DNA of 64,000 nucleotides, from contig NZ_FRBI01000034.1 of the NCBI RefSeq assembly GCF_900142575.1, positions 1 through 64,000 of the forward strand, in the 5' to 3' direction. Source of the DNA: Actinacidiphila paucisporea (GTDB lineage: Bacteria > Actinomycetota > Actinomycetes > Streptomycetales > Streptomycetaceae). The notes below the pieces were generated by a model. It was given only the letters and a program-made list of their open reading frames with translations, did not search any database and had not been told where the DNA came from. A program made the translations under genes and the position numbers. This document shows, piece by piece, positions 1-8,447 of this stretch. How positions within the stretch are numbered: position 1 is the stretch's first letter; every line of letters starts with the position of its first letter.

Positions 1-304
1 AGGAGGCGCCGGCCTGGGTCAGGCACACCAGTGTGACCCGCTTGTCGGACGCGTCGCCCCGCCGTTCGACCAGGCCGGATTCTTCCAGCACCCGGACCAG
101 GGTCGTCATCGCGGGCTGGGTGACGCCCTCGACCGCGGCCAGATCGGTGATGCGCCGCGGGCCGGTCCGGTCCAGGGTGGCCAGGGTCGCGGCGGACGTC
201 AGGCTCATGTCCCGGGGCAGGCGTCTCGCGGCCCTGGTGGCCAGGCGGTAGAGGGCTGCCCCGATGGCGGCGGACGCGCCAGGAGCGGTGTCGTGACGAC
301 TCAT
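1..304 (-). CDS. MarR-family transcriptional regulator (3' end cut off by window edge)
   Basis: Reading the minus strand from the ATG at 302-304 gives 101 residues without a stop before the window edge. The protein has an N-terminal helix (about 10-30) and then a winged-helix core: LTSAATLATLDR, GPRRITDLAAVEGVTQPAMTTLVRVLEESGLVERRG split over residues 36-85, followed by a wing DASDKRVTLVCLT. That order and the D-K-R wing are typical of MarR regulators, which bind palindromes as dimers and usually respond to phenolic or oxidative ligands. The C-terminal dimerisation helices lie outside the window, so no ligand or target can be inferred. Confidence 0.85.
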   Translation of the reverse strand, partial: MSRHDTAPGASAAIGAALYRLATRAARRLPRDMSLTSAATLATLDRTGPRRITDLAAVEGVTQPAMTTLVRVLEESGLVERRGDASDKRVTLVCLTQAGAS

Positions 305-1581
305 GCTCAAAGCATAACAGTTTTATATTTAGAATCTATGGAGATGGCCGACTGGCGCGGGAGGCTTCGACCGATGGGCGTTGTCCCGTGCCGTCGAACC
401 CTCACCGGACGGCAGCGGAGTACGACCCGCCGCACCCCGAACTGGGCTTACCTCTGGGGAAACTGCATGTAGGGGCGGGAAACGGTGGGAAGTGCGGGGA
501 CGGGGCAATCAAGGTGTTGTGGAACTCGCGGATCGGTGCCGTCCCGGGATTGGGCGTAACGGTGCGGTGCGGGCATGGGGAGACCTGGCGACAGCGGGCA
601 CCCGGGCACCCCTTGTGCGCCCCGCCGACCGCTCACCCAGCCCCGTCAGCGACGGTACGCCGAGGAGACGTAGCCGCTACCGCGCACCTTCGGGCCACGC
701 CGGAGCGCCGCGCCCGACTGAAGTGTCGCCGGGCGTCTGATCCCTTCCCGCCCGGCCCCCGGCATCGTGCGTTCAGCCGGCGCCGGTTGTGGTCCGCACG
801 CAGCGGCGGCCTCGTCCTGTAGCGCCCTCCGCCTGGCTACCCGGACGGAGGCAGGGCCTGCACGCCTGAACCCCGCCGCGTGCCTCCGACGAGCCGGCTC
901 ACGCTGACTGCGGTGTTACGGCGGCGGTGACAGGGGCGACGACGCCGGCGAAGCGCCCGGGGAACGTGGTGAGGAGCAGGGCCCACGACGGGGCACCTCC
1001 CACGGCCATGGCCACAGTCGGGAGACTGGTGAGCGCGGCGGTGCCCGGCAGCTGCGCGACGACGTGAGCCGTCGTACCGCGACGTCCGCCTTGCAGGCAG
1101 GCACCGGCGGCCGCCTCGTCTCGCCTCGCCCGTGCGCCGGTCCAGCTGCCCGCCCTGCCGTCGGCCTCCAGCCGCCGATCGGCAGCGACGCCGTTCGGCA
1201 CCCACCGCCTGCCGTCCCCAGTGACGGGGAGGCGCCAGCTGTGCGACCACAGTCTCCACAGCTCCGCCGCCGGCTGCTGGTCTCCATCCCCCGGTCCGGG
1301 TTCGTGCATCCGTCGGCCCGTCTCCTGTACGGTCGGCCGCGCGCCACCGCTTCCCGCCATGTCGTTGTGTTGCCCGCCGGGCCGCACCAATCCGCGAGGC
1401 GAGGCGAGACGAGGCGCTGCTCGGCGTCAGCCTGGGCGTACGGCTGCCGCCGCCTGCGGTTGCCTGGTCGGATGTGACTCGGTGATCGCTCCCGGGGGCG
1501 ATTACAGTGCCTTTGCGAAGCGGTCGGCCGCACGAAGCAATGTGGTCCACGAGGCTGGGGCCCAGGGTGGGGGAGTACAGC
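305..1581. other. 1.28-kb stretch without a convincing gene
   Basis: No open frame here combines a plausible start, ribosome binding site and family-like protein sequence. The overlapping frames are arginine/proline-rich and low-complexity, as expected from out-of-phase reading of GC-rich DNA. The minus frame ending near 902 has a hydrophobic, alanine-rich tail (about 902-1065) that could be a decayed membrane segment, but I cannot support a gene. Confidence 0.5.
312..340. promoter_or_regulatory. AT-rich operator/promoter candidate upstream of the MarR gene
   Basis: A strikingly AT-rich island directly upstream of the MarR start. It contains the 9-bp palindrome TAGAATCTA at 330-338. AT-rich dyads beside a MarR gene are usually autoregulatory operators; this is inference only. 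Confidence 0.35.
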
Positions 1582-2454
1582 ATGAGGACACGTTTGCTCG
1601 CGGTGTGCGTGGCTACTGCGGCGGCCTTGGGAGGTGTAGCGGGCTGCTCATCCGGCCGGGCCGGCCGGCCGCACGCCGCGCGGCCGTCTTCTGTCCCCAT
1701 CTCGGCCTCCCCGGTGCCCACGACCGCCAGTCCGGACAGTGTCAGGCTCACTTCGCTGATGCAGCGACTCGCGGCGTGGAGCGACGACCACCAATCGGTG
1801 ACCGCCATCGAGAACGTGGTCTTCGACGGCCGCAAGACCCGCTACGACGGGCTGTTCACCTGGAGCGCCCAGCCGGCCATGGACGTGCGTGCCCCGACGG
1901 CGCAACTGGGCCTGCAGCACCTGCACTCGGCTGACAAGACCGAAGTGCTGCTGGTCGGCGACCGCTACTACTACCGCGTCGACCCGCAGCCCAGCGGACC
2001 GCTCAAGGGCCGGCACTGGATGCGTACGCCGCTACCGAAGTCCGCCGACGGCAGTGATACGGCCACCCGCGGGCTGCAGGTCAACCCCGAGGACGGCCTG
2101 CGCATGCTGCCCGACGCCACCGGCTGGACGGACCTGGGCGAAGAGAACCTCGACGACACGGTCGCCAGGCACTACAGAGGCACAGTCACCCGCGCGGCGC
2201 TGTCCGCCGACAGCCGGCTGGTGCAAGCGGTGGGCACCTCGCCCTCCGCCTTGCTGGCGGGCGCCGACAGCGCGGAGCTGGACGTATGGTCCGGCTCCGA
2301 CGGCAAGCCGGTCCGCTGGGTCACGACACTGGGAACCGGCCGGTCCGTCGCCGTCGACCTCTTCGACTTCGGTGGTCCGCGGACCATCACTCCACCCGCC
2401 GCGCGGGACACCACGGACGCGGCCCTGATCCCCGGATCACCCACGATGCCCTGA
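1582..2454 (+). CDS. Secreted lipoprotein of unknown function
   Basis: 290 residues. The ATG at 1582 is chosen over an upstream ATG because it is preceded by a GGGTGGGGGAG-type ribosome binding site and begins a classic lipoprotein signal: MRTRLLAVCVATAAALGGVAGC, shown as positions 1-22, with the lipobox LGGVAGC and the acylated Cys at residue 22. A Ser/Pro/Ala-rich linker follows to about residue 55. The remaining domain, rich in Asp, Thr and beta-type hydrophobic alternation, resembles the LolA/LppX-like lipoproteins common in Streptomyces, but no motif fixes a ligand. It probably sits on the outer face of the membrane. It is flanked by long non-coding stretches and seems monocistronic. Confidence 0.8.
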   Translation: MRTRLLAVCVATAAALGGVAGCSSGRAGRPHAARPSSVPISASPVPTTASPDSVRLTSLMQRLAAWSDDHQSVTAIENVVFDGRKTRYDGLFTWSAQPAMDVRAPTAQLGLQHLHSADKTEVLLVGDRYYYRVDPQPSGPLKGRHWMRTPLPKSADGSDTATRGLQVNPEDGLRMLPDATGWTDLGEENLDDTVARHYRGTVTRAALSADSRLVQAVGTSPSALLAGADSAELDVWSGSDGKPVRWVTTLGTGRSVAVDLFDFGGPRTITPPAARDTTDAALIPGSPTMP

Positions 2455-2683
2455 GCGCCACTCCGCCCACCCGCGGCTCAGCCATCAGCTACCCAACCCG
2501 TCCTCGTCGAGGCCCCCGCGATTGCCGAGGCCACCCGCCCCCTGGAGAATGCGCCGCCGCCGCTGGGCGGGAAGGGGGCGAGCGACTGCTGTCGGTGGTC
2601 ACTGTCTCCCGCGAGTAGGGGCCGAGCGCCCAGTGGCGAAATAGGTGTGCAGACCATCTGTCCCTCTGCCAGGATGACCGGCC

Positions 2684-3733
2684 ATGACCGCAGCGCGGGC
2701 TACCGCCCTCTTCGACGAAGTGGCCGCGGTATTTGACGAGGTACTGCCGTTCTTCACCGGGTTCGGCCAACAGCACATGGAGTGGCTCGCTCCGGTGCAC
2801 GGTACCCGTGTCCTCGACCTGGGCGCCGGGCGTGGCGCCCTGACCGCGGCCGCGCTCGCCCGCGGCTGCCAGGTGACGGCGGTGGACTGCGCCCCTGGCA
2901 TGATCGAGCGGATCTCGATCCAGCACCCGCAGGTTCGTGAAGCGCGGGTGATGGACGCTCACCAGCTGGACTTCCCCGACAGCTGCTTCGACCTGGTCTG
3001 TGCGGGATTCGTCGTCCACCTGCTCGATGATCCGGCTGTGGCGGCCCAGGAGATCCGTCGAGTCCTCACTCCCGGCGGGGTGTTCTCCTTCTCCGTCCCC
3101 GGCGCGGTCGAGGACGCGCCGGAGTGGGAGTTCTACGGTGCCCTCTTCCGCGAGTTCCAGCCCCGGATACCCGTCGGCGAAGGACGGCTCAGCCGACCCT
3201 TGGACGAGGAGCAGTTCCTCGCGACAGCGGGGTTCACCAGCGTCAGTGAGACCGCCATCGAGCAGCGCCTTCCCGTCCCCGACGCCGACACGTTCTGGAA
3301 CTGGGGGCTCTCGCACGGCTCCCGCGCCTTCATCGACGCCCAGCGACCGCTCTCCGAGGAGCCCCGGATGGTGTTGCAGCCTGAAGATGACGCCCCGATG
3401 TCCGCACGAGTCGAGCTCCGACCTCCCACCGCCAGGAGCAAAGGTTGCCTCCTGCCGGAGCGGAGCACCACGCTCTGCCAGGAGTATGCGGCCGGTGGAC
3501 AGCCGGAAGTCATGCTGTCCACCGGCCGCTGTACGGGGAGGTGGTGTTCACCGGACGGCTCTCACCGGCTCCATTTCTGGTTGGTGCCGCCGTTGCAGGT
3601 CCAGATCTCCAGCAGGGTGTTGTCGGCGGTGCCGTGGCCGGTGGCGTCCAGGCATTTCCCCGAGCCGGTGTTGACGACCGTGCCGTCCGAGCGCAGGTTC
3701 CACTGCTGGGCACTGGTGCCGTTGCAGTCGTAG
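2684..3733 (+). CDS. SAM-dependent methyltransferase with an aberrant C-terminus
   Basis: Class I methyltransferase. Motif I is VLDLGAGRGALT (about residues 44-55), with an acidic motif II (VTAVDCAPGM), a post-motif (DAHQLDFPDSCFDLV) and the LTPGG loop near 128. The family-like sequence runs to about residue 222 (SHGSRAFIDA, near nt 3350). Beyond that the frame gives about 125 residues unlike the family, the last 172 nt being antisense to the 3' end of the convergent GH76 gene. The normal C-terminal strand is therefore missing, either by deletion or by an old frameshift near 3350, and the long tail is read-through. An AGGA sits 9 nt upstream of the ATG. The substrate cannot be told from sequence. 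Confidence 0.7.
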   Translation: MTAARATALFDEVAAVFDEVLPFFTGFGQQHMEWLAPVHGTRVLDLGAGRGALTAAALARGCQVTAVDCAPGMIERISIQHPQVREARVMDAHQLDFPDSCFDLVCAGFVVHLLDDPAVAAQEIRRVLTPGGVFSFSVPGAVEDAPEWEFYGALFREFQPRIPVGEGRLSRPLDEEQFLATAGFTSVSETAIEQRLPVPDADTFWNWGLSHGSRAFIDAQRPLSEEPRMVLQPEDDAPMSARVELRPPTARSKGCLLPERSTTLCQEYAAGGQPEVMLSTGRCTGRWCSPDGSHRLHFWLVPPLQVQISSRVLSAVPWPVASRHFPEPVLTTVPSERRFHCWALVPLQS

Positions 3734-5010
3734 ATCTGCACTGGTGTGCCGTCGGCGGTTCCCGACGTGCGGACGTCCAGGCACTTGGTGCCGTAGACGG
3801 TCAGGCGCCCGGAGGTGTCGCTTGTCCAGGACTGGTTGGCCGCGCCGTTGCAGTCCCACAAAGCCACCTGCGTGCCGTTGGTGTGGCTCGCTGCGGGGAC
3901 GTCCACGCAGCGCGAGGATTCCTGTCCGCGAAGGACGCCGGTGGTGCCGGGCGGTGGCGCGCTGGTGGTGCCCAGGGCGGCGACCAGGGCCTCGGCCGCG
4001 CTCGCCTGGGTGGTGGGCGTCCACAGGGCGAACGGCCCGACAAAGGAGTTGCCTTGCTGGCCGGCGCCGTTGGTGTCGTTGGCGAGGATCGAACTGGCGG
4101 TAGTGGCGAGGAAGGTGTCGTACTGGGTGCTCTTGGTCGCGGTGGCCAGGGCTCGCAGGTAGCGGGCGAAGATGCCCTTGAACGCCGAGCCGTCGCCGGT
4201 GCAGTTGGGTTCGCACCCGTCGTAGAGCACGCCGTTGTGGTTGAACCGTGAGACTGCGGCGTCGGCGATCGTCTTCGCCGTGGTCACCAGTGAGGTGTCG
4301 CCGGTGGCCCGGGACTGCTCGATGAGTCCCTGGAGGATGACGCCCTGGTTGTACGAGTAGTTCGCCGTGCTGAAAGTGCAGTTGGGGACGTTGAGGCCGT
4401 CACGGACGAGGTTGCCGTTGATGAGACCCGAGTTCTTGAACCAGTTCCACTCGGCGGTGGCCCAGCCGCCGTAGGTGGTGTCGCCGGGAATGCGGTTGTG
4501 GAGCCCGGCGGTGGCGGCGAGGAAGAGTTCGTTGGCGATCGAGGCTTTGTACTGCTTGGCGGTGCTCCAGTAGACGCCGCCGCCGCAGGCGGAGTCCCAG
4601 TAGCTGTGCATGTAGTTGGTGGTCGTCCTGGCCATGTTCAGGTAGCTGGTGTTGCCGGTGATGTCGTAGGCCTGGAGCCAGACCAGGGCCCACCAGCCGG
4701 TGTCGTCGATGTAGTCGTTGGTGAAGTTGCTGTTCTTGGCGAAAGCGCCGGAGATGGCGTAGTCGTACTGGGTGTCGCCGGTGGCCTGGTGGTAGGTCAT
4801 CACGGTGCTCAGGGAGACTGCCGAGGTCCACCAGCCGCCTGCGTCGATCCGGCCGTTGTTCGCGTCGTAGGACTGCATCAGGACCGCGATGCTGTTGCCC
4901 GCCGGGGTGGGCGCGGCCTGCGCGCTGGTGGTGCCCGAAACCAACAGCAGCATGCTGAGCAGGGCGACCACTGCTCGCGCTGTCCACTGTCTGAGGGAAA
5001 GTGCGGTCAT
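3562..5010 (-). CDS. Secreted GH76 alpha-1,6-mannanase-like enzyme with ricin-B lectin domain
   Basis: 482 residues. A Sec signal peptide runs to the AQA-A site near residue 32. The GH76 (alpha/alpha)6 domain spans about 35-350, with the adjacent catalytic aspartates D102-D103 in IDDTGWWALVW, the family hallmark. GH76 enzymes cut alpha-1,6-mannan backbones, such as those of fungal cell walls. A ricin-B/CBM13 lectin domain follows (about 358-482), with three CLD/CVD...QxW repeats. The ATG has a GAGGAGAG site 6-8 nt upstream. The gene lies head-to-tail after the GH92 gene, with a strong hairpin between them, so it probably has its own transcript. A GH76 and a GH92 side by side suggest stepwise attack on branched alpha-mannan. 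Confidence 0.92.
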   Translation of the reverse strand: MTALSLRQWTARAVVALLSMLLLVSGTTSAQAAPTPAGNSIAVLMQSYDANNGRIDAGGWWTSAVSLSTVMTYHQATGDTQYDYAISGAFAKNSNFTNDYIDDTGWWALVWLQAYDITGNTSYLNMARTTTNYMHSYWDSACGGGVYWSTAKQYKASIANELFLAATAGLHNRIPGDTTYGGWATAEWNWFKNSGLINGNLVRDGLNVPNCTFSTANYSYNQGVILQGLIEQSRATGDTSLVTTAKTIADAAVSRFNHNGVLYDGCEPNCTGDGSAFKGIFARYLRALATATKSTQYDTFLATTASSILANDTNGAGQQGNSFVGPFALWTPTTQASAAEALVAALGTTSAPPPGTTGVLRGQESSRCVDVPAASHTNGTQVALWDCNGAANQSWTSDTSGRLTVYGTKCLDVRTSGTADGTPVQIYDCNGTSAQQWNLRSDGTVVNTGSGKCLDATGHGTADNTLLEIWTCNGGTNQKWSR

Positions 5011-5068
5011 CGTTCTTCTCTCCTCGTGGGGGGTGTTGCCTGAGGGCTCGATGGGGGGCGCCCTCCCT

Positions 5069-5115
5069 GCGGCCCGGTGAGACGACCCCGGACGGGGGAG
5101 GTCTCACCGGGCCGC
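5069..5115 (-). terminator. 15-bp hairpin after the GH92 gene
   Basis: Perfect inverted repeat: arms 5069-5083 and 5101-5115 with a 17-nt loop. It lies just past the GH92 stop on the minus strand. There is no U-tract, as is usual for actinomycete terminators. Confidence 0.7.
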
Positions 5116-5128
5116 GGCCGGACAGCGG

Positions 5129-7741
5129 TCAGGAGGGGAGGTTCCAGCGCTGTGCGTTGGTGTTGTTGCAGTCGAATATCTGCAACTGTGTGCCGTCGTT
5201 GGTGCTGGAGTTGGGGATGTCGAGGCAGCGGCCCGACTGCGGGTTGACCAGGGCCTTGGTGCCGGAGTTGTAGGTCCACTTCTGGTTGTTGCCGCCGTTG
5301 CAGTCCCACAGTTCGATCAGGGTGCCGTTGGCGGTGGCGCCGCTGCCGGTGACCTCCACGCACTTGCCCACCATCTGCAGGGTGCCGTCGGTGCCCTTGG
5401 TGACCTGCTGGGCAGTGGAGTTGTTGCAGCTCCAGATCTGGATCTTGGTGCCGTTGGTCGTCGAGCCGGTGTTGTCGTCGATGCACTTGCCGGCGTTGTC
5501 CGAGGTGACCGGTCCGGTGGAGCCCACCGGCGGTCCCGGGGGCTTGGCGCCGCCGTTGCCGTTGTAGGACGGCGGCGCGGAGGAGGCGGCGGTGGCCCAG
5601 TTGGTGTTGGCGCTGGTGCCGAGGGTGAGGTTGAGCGTGCCTCCGCTGCTGGCGAAGGAGGGCGGCAGGTAGGCGTTGTTCCAGTTGGCGCCGTTGAGGG
5701 TGGCGCTCTGGACGTAGGGCGCGTTGTCGGCGGCGGCGGGGGCGTTGACCAGGATGTGGCCGCCGCTGCCCAGGGTCACGTCGACGGATGTGAACAGCGG
5801 GCTGCCCAGGGCGAGGTCTGCGGTGCCGGGGGTCTCGGGGTAGAAGCCCATCGCGGAGAAGACGTACCAGGCGCTCATGGTGCCCAGGTCGTCGTTGCCG
5901 ACGCCCCAGTTGGCCGGATTGTTCGGCCAGAGCTGGTCCTGGACCTGGCGGACGATCTTCTGCGTCTTCCAGGGCTGGCCGACGTAGTCGTACTCCCAAG
6001 GCAGTTCGACGGAGGGTTCGTTGCCGAGGTCGGCGTGCGCGCCGCCGGAGCCGTGGAGGTCAGACAGGACGCTGTCGAGGTAGGCGGCGTACTTGGCGTT
6101 GCCGCCCATCGCGTCGGCCAGGCCGCGGATGTTGTGCGGGACCGCGCCGGTGTATTGCCAGGACGTGCCCTCGACGAACTGGTCGCTGCTGGTCGGGTTG
6201 AAGCCGGACTTCCAGGAGCCGTTGGCCTGCTTGGGCTGGATGAAGCCACTGGAGGGGTTGAACTCGTTCTTCCAGTCCTGCGCGCGGTTGGCGAACTGCG
6301 ACTGGGTGGTCGTGTCCCCGAGCGCGCCGGCGAAGGCGGAGGTCGCGAAGTCCTGCGCGCTGTATTCGAGCAGGGTCGCGGCCGAGCCGTAGAAGTCCTT
6401 GGGGTAGGCCCCGTCCGACGGCAGGTAGCCGTACTTGGTCTGCAGGTCCAGGCCCATCCGGATCGGGTTGCTGGTGGTGCCCTCCTTGACCATGGCGGCC
6501 TTGGCGGTCGCGGTGTCGAAGTTCCGGGCGCCGAAGGCGTAGTAGTCCGCGACGACGGCCGGGCCCGGATCGCCGTTCATCACCTGGGTCTCGGCGGAGT
6601 TGAGCGACCACTTGGGGAAGAACCCGGCCTGCGTGTAGTCGTTGACCAGCGACTGCGCGCTGTCACTGGCCTGCTGGGGAGCGACGAGCGCCTCCAGCTG
6701 CGCCTGAGTGCGGTAGATGTCCCAGCCGGAGTAGGTGCCGTACTGGGCCTTCTGGTTGCCGGAGACCGTGTGCACCTGGTGGTCGAAGCCCCAGTAGCGG
6801 CCGTCGCTGTCGCTCAGCAGGTTCGGGTGCAGCAGCGAGTGGTAGAGCGAGGTGTAGAACACCTTCTGCTGGTCAGAGGTGCCGCCGCTGATCGCGACCT
6901 TGTTCAGTACCGCGTTCCACGCGTTGTGCGCGGCGGTGCGGGTGCCGTTGAAGTCCCAGCCGCCGTTCTCCGCCGCCCTGTTGGCGGTTGCTCCGGCGAT
7001 CGATACGTAGGACAGGCCGACCTTGGCCTGCACGGTGCGGTTGTTCGTGGTGTTGAAGGTGACCGAATCACCGCCGTTGAAGGTGCCGTTGCCCGTCATC
7101 GGCTGGTCGAAGACCATGTCGAAATAGGCGGTGTAGGACGGCGCCGAGGCACAGAACAGCCCGGCGTCCACCGAACCGCTGACCTCGGTGCTGCTGACCC
7201 GGTTGAAGTGCAGGTTGGTGGCCTTGTCCGCGTTCAGCTTGAACAGCAGATTGGCCTGCGTGCTGGCGGGAAAGGTGAACCGCGCCATGCCCGAGCGGGC
7301 CGTGGCGGTCAGCTCGGTCTGCACGCCGTTGCCCAGGGTCACCGCGTACGCGCCCGCGCTCGCCGACTCGTTGCTGTGGCTGAACGTCTGGGTCGCGCCG
7401 CCGTCGACGGTGCCGATCGTCGGCAGCACCGGGATGTCTCCCATCGCGCCGCAGCCGGGACCGGAGATGTGGTTGAGGCTGAACCCGGTGACAACGTTGT
7501 CGGAGTAAGCGTAGTTACCGCCGGGCGGCCGGGAACTCGTATCGGGACTCCACGACACCATTCCGAACGGGGTGTCGGCTCCGGGGAAGGTGTTGCCGCC
7601 GTTGGACGTGCCCAACAGCGGGTTGACCAGAGAGGCGGGATCGGTCACCCCGGCCGGCGTGGCGGCGTGCGCGGCGGTGGTGGGGGCGGCGAGGCCCAGG
7701 AGAAGGAGGCAGCTCGCCAGGGGGATACGCCATCGCTTCAT
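5129..7741 (-). CDS. Secreted GH92 alpha-mannosidase-like enzyme with ricin-B lectin domain
   Basis: 870 residues from the ATG at 7741, chosen because it starts a signal peptide (MKRWRIPLASCLLLLGLAAP at 1-20, cleaved near 29) and has GGAG 7 nt upstream; the frame is open further but lacks these. The mature start NPLLGTSNGGNTFPGADTPF opens the GH92 N-terminal beta-sandwich. The catalytic domain carries GWDIYRTQAQL, GNEPSVELPWEYDYVG and GNDDLGTMSAWYVFSAMGFY, hallmark segments of these calcium-dependent exo-alpha-mannosidases. Residues about 740-870 are a ricin-B/CBM13 trefoil. The product should be extracellular and remove mannose side chains, complementing GH76. The gene is divergent from the first GH59, sharing a 706-bp intergenic region with a LacI-type palindrome. 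Confidence 0.93.
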   Translation of the reverse strand: MKRWRIPLASCLLLLGLAAPTTAAHAATPAGVTDPASLVNPLLGTSNGGNTFPGADTPFGMVSWSPDTSSRPPGGNYAYSDNVVTGFSLNHISGPGCGAMGDIPVLPTIGTVDGGATQTFSHSNESASAGAYAVTLGNGVQTELTATARSGMARFTFPASTQANLLFKLNADKATNLHFNRVSSTEVSGSVDAGLFCASAPSYTAYFDMVFDQPMTGNGTFNGGDSVTFNTTNNRTVQAKVGLSYVSIAGATANRAAENGGWDFNGTRTAAHNAWNAVLNKVAISGGTSDQQKVFYTSLYHSLLHPNLLSDSDGRYWGFDHQVHTVSGNQKAQYGTYSGWDIYRTQAQLEALVAPQQASDSAQSLVNDYTQAGFFPKWSLNSAETQVMNGDPGPAVVADYYAFGARNFDTATAKAAMVKEGTTSNPIRMGLDLQTKYGYLPSDGAYPKDFYGSAATLLEYSAQDFATSAFAGALGDTTTQSQFANRAQDWKNEFNPSSGFIQPKQANGSWKSGFNPTSSDQFVEGTSWQYTGAVPHNIRGLADAMGGNAKYAAYLDSVLSDLHGSGGAHADLGNEPSVELPWEYDYVGQPWKTQKIVRQVQDQLWPNNPANWGVGNDDLGTMSAWYVFSAMGFYPETPGTADLALGSPLFTSVDVTLGSGGHILVNAPAAADNAPYVQSATLNGANWNNAYLPPSFASSGGTLNLTLGTSANTNWATAASSAPPSYNGNGGAKPPGPPVGSTGPVTSDNAGKCIDDNTGSTTNGTKIQIWSCNNSTAQQVTKGTDGTLQMVGKCVEVTGSGATANGTLIELWDCNGGNNQKWTYNSGTKALVNPQSGRCLDIPNSSTNDGTQLQIFDCNNTNAQRWNLPS

Positions 7742-8163
7742 TTCGCGGCTCCAGGTGCGGACGGCACGGCTCTTGCTGCGCCGGTGGGGTGAGACCCGCA
7801 CAGCAAAGGGCAGTCCCGGAAGGCGTGTCAACGCAATGGACCAAAATAGCGAACATGACTCAACAGACATCGGAGCAAAGGCGTTTGAACGTGAGGGGGT
7901 GTTATCGCCCTGTGGCTCCCGCAGTGCCCGACGCCGGCGCGACGCCCTCTCGTCGCTGCTTTTCCGCACCTTGCCCGCAGGTCAGAACGGGTGAGCACTG
8001 GTCGGTGGCGCCAGGGGGAGGACCGGGTGAAGGTGCCCCGCGATACCGCCGATCCCTGGGCGTGGGAGCGCGACCGCGTCGACGGCGCGGATGGCGCTGG
8101 ACGGCCGAGCGGTCCGACCATATGTCCAGACCATTGACGGGACTATGGTCGCTGGCTAGTTTC

Positions 8164-8177
8164 AGAGAGCGCTCTCT
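8164..8177. promoter_or_regulatory. LacI-family-type operator (14-bp perfect palindrome)
   Basis: AGAGAGCGCTCTCT is a perfect dyad with a central CG, matching the general form of LacI-family operators in Streptomyces (the CebR site TGGGAGCGCTCCCA shares the GAGCGCTC core). A near-identical 18-bp version precedes the second GH59 gene. Confidence 0.65.
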
Positions 8178-8355
8178 CCCTGCTGTCAGCGCAGTTCGCC
8201 GCATCGGGCCGGGTGCCGGGGGAGCTCTTTGGTAGCTGAAAAGCACGCCTCATACCCACCTGGGCAGGGTGTTGATCAGCCCTCTGGGTAGAGGGGTCGG
8301 TGTGCGTTCCTGTAGCGCTCCAACCGGCTTGCTGACTGGGTGAGTTCGGCGACAG

Positions 8356-8404
8356 TTGTTTGTTTCTGTCTTCTTGTCAGGGGCCTTGACTGGCAAATGA
8401 ACAT
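8356..8404 (+). promoter_or_regulatory. Promoter-like block conserved upstream of both GH59 genes
   Basis: TTGTTTG at 8356, a pyrimidine-rich tract ending in TTGTC, TTGAC at 8386 and AACAT at 8400. The same elements occur upstream of the second GH59 gene with identical offsets (0, +30, +44). TTGAC may be a -35 hexamer; the -10 is not certain. Confidence 0.5.
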
Positions 8405-8447
8405 GACAGCACACTGTGCGCCAATCCCTCAGTAAAGGATGTCACTT

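Larger units (their letters stand above)
7742..8447. other. 706-bp divergent intergenic region between the GH92 and GH59 genes
   Basis: No coding frame is credible here. The region holds the 14-bp palindrome at 8164-8177 and the promoter-like block at 8356-8404, and should contain both divergent promoters. Confidence 0.6.

Noticed and set aside
5756..7792. Plus-strand open frame of 678 codons
   Set aside because: Shadow of the GH92 gene with low-complexity V/G/R content.
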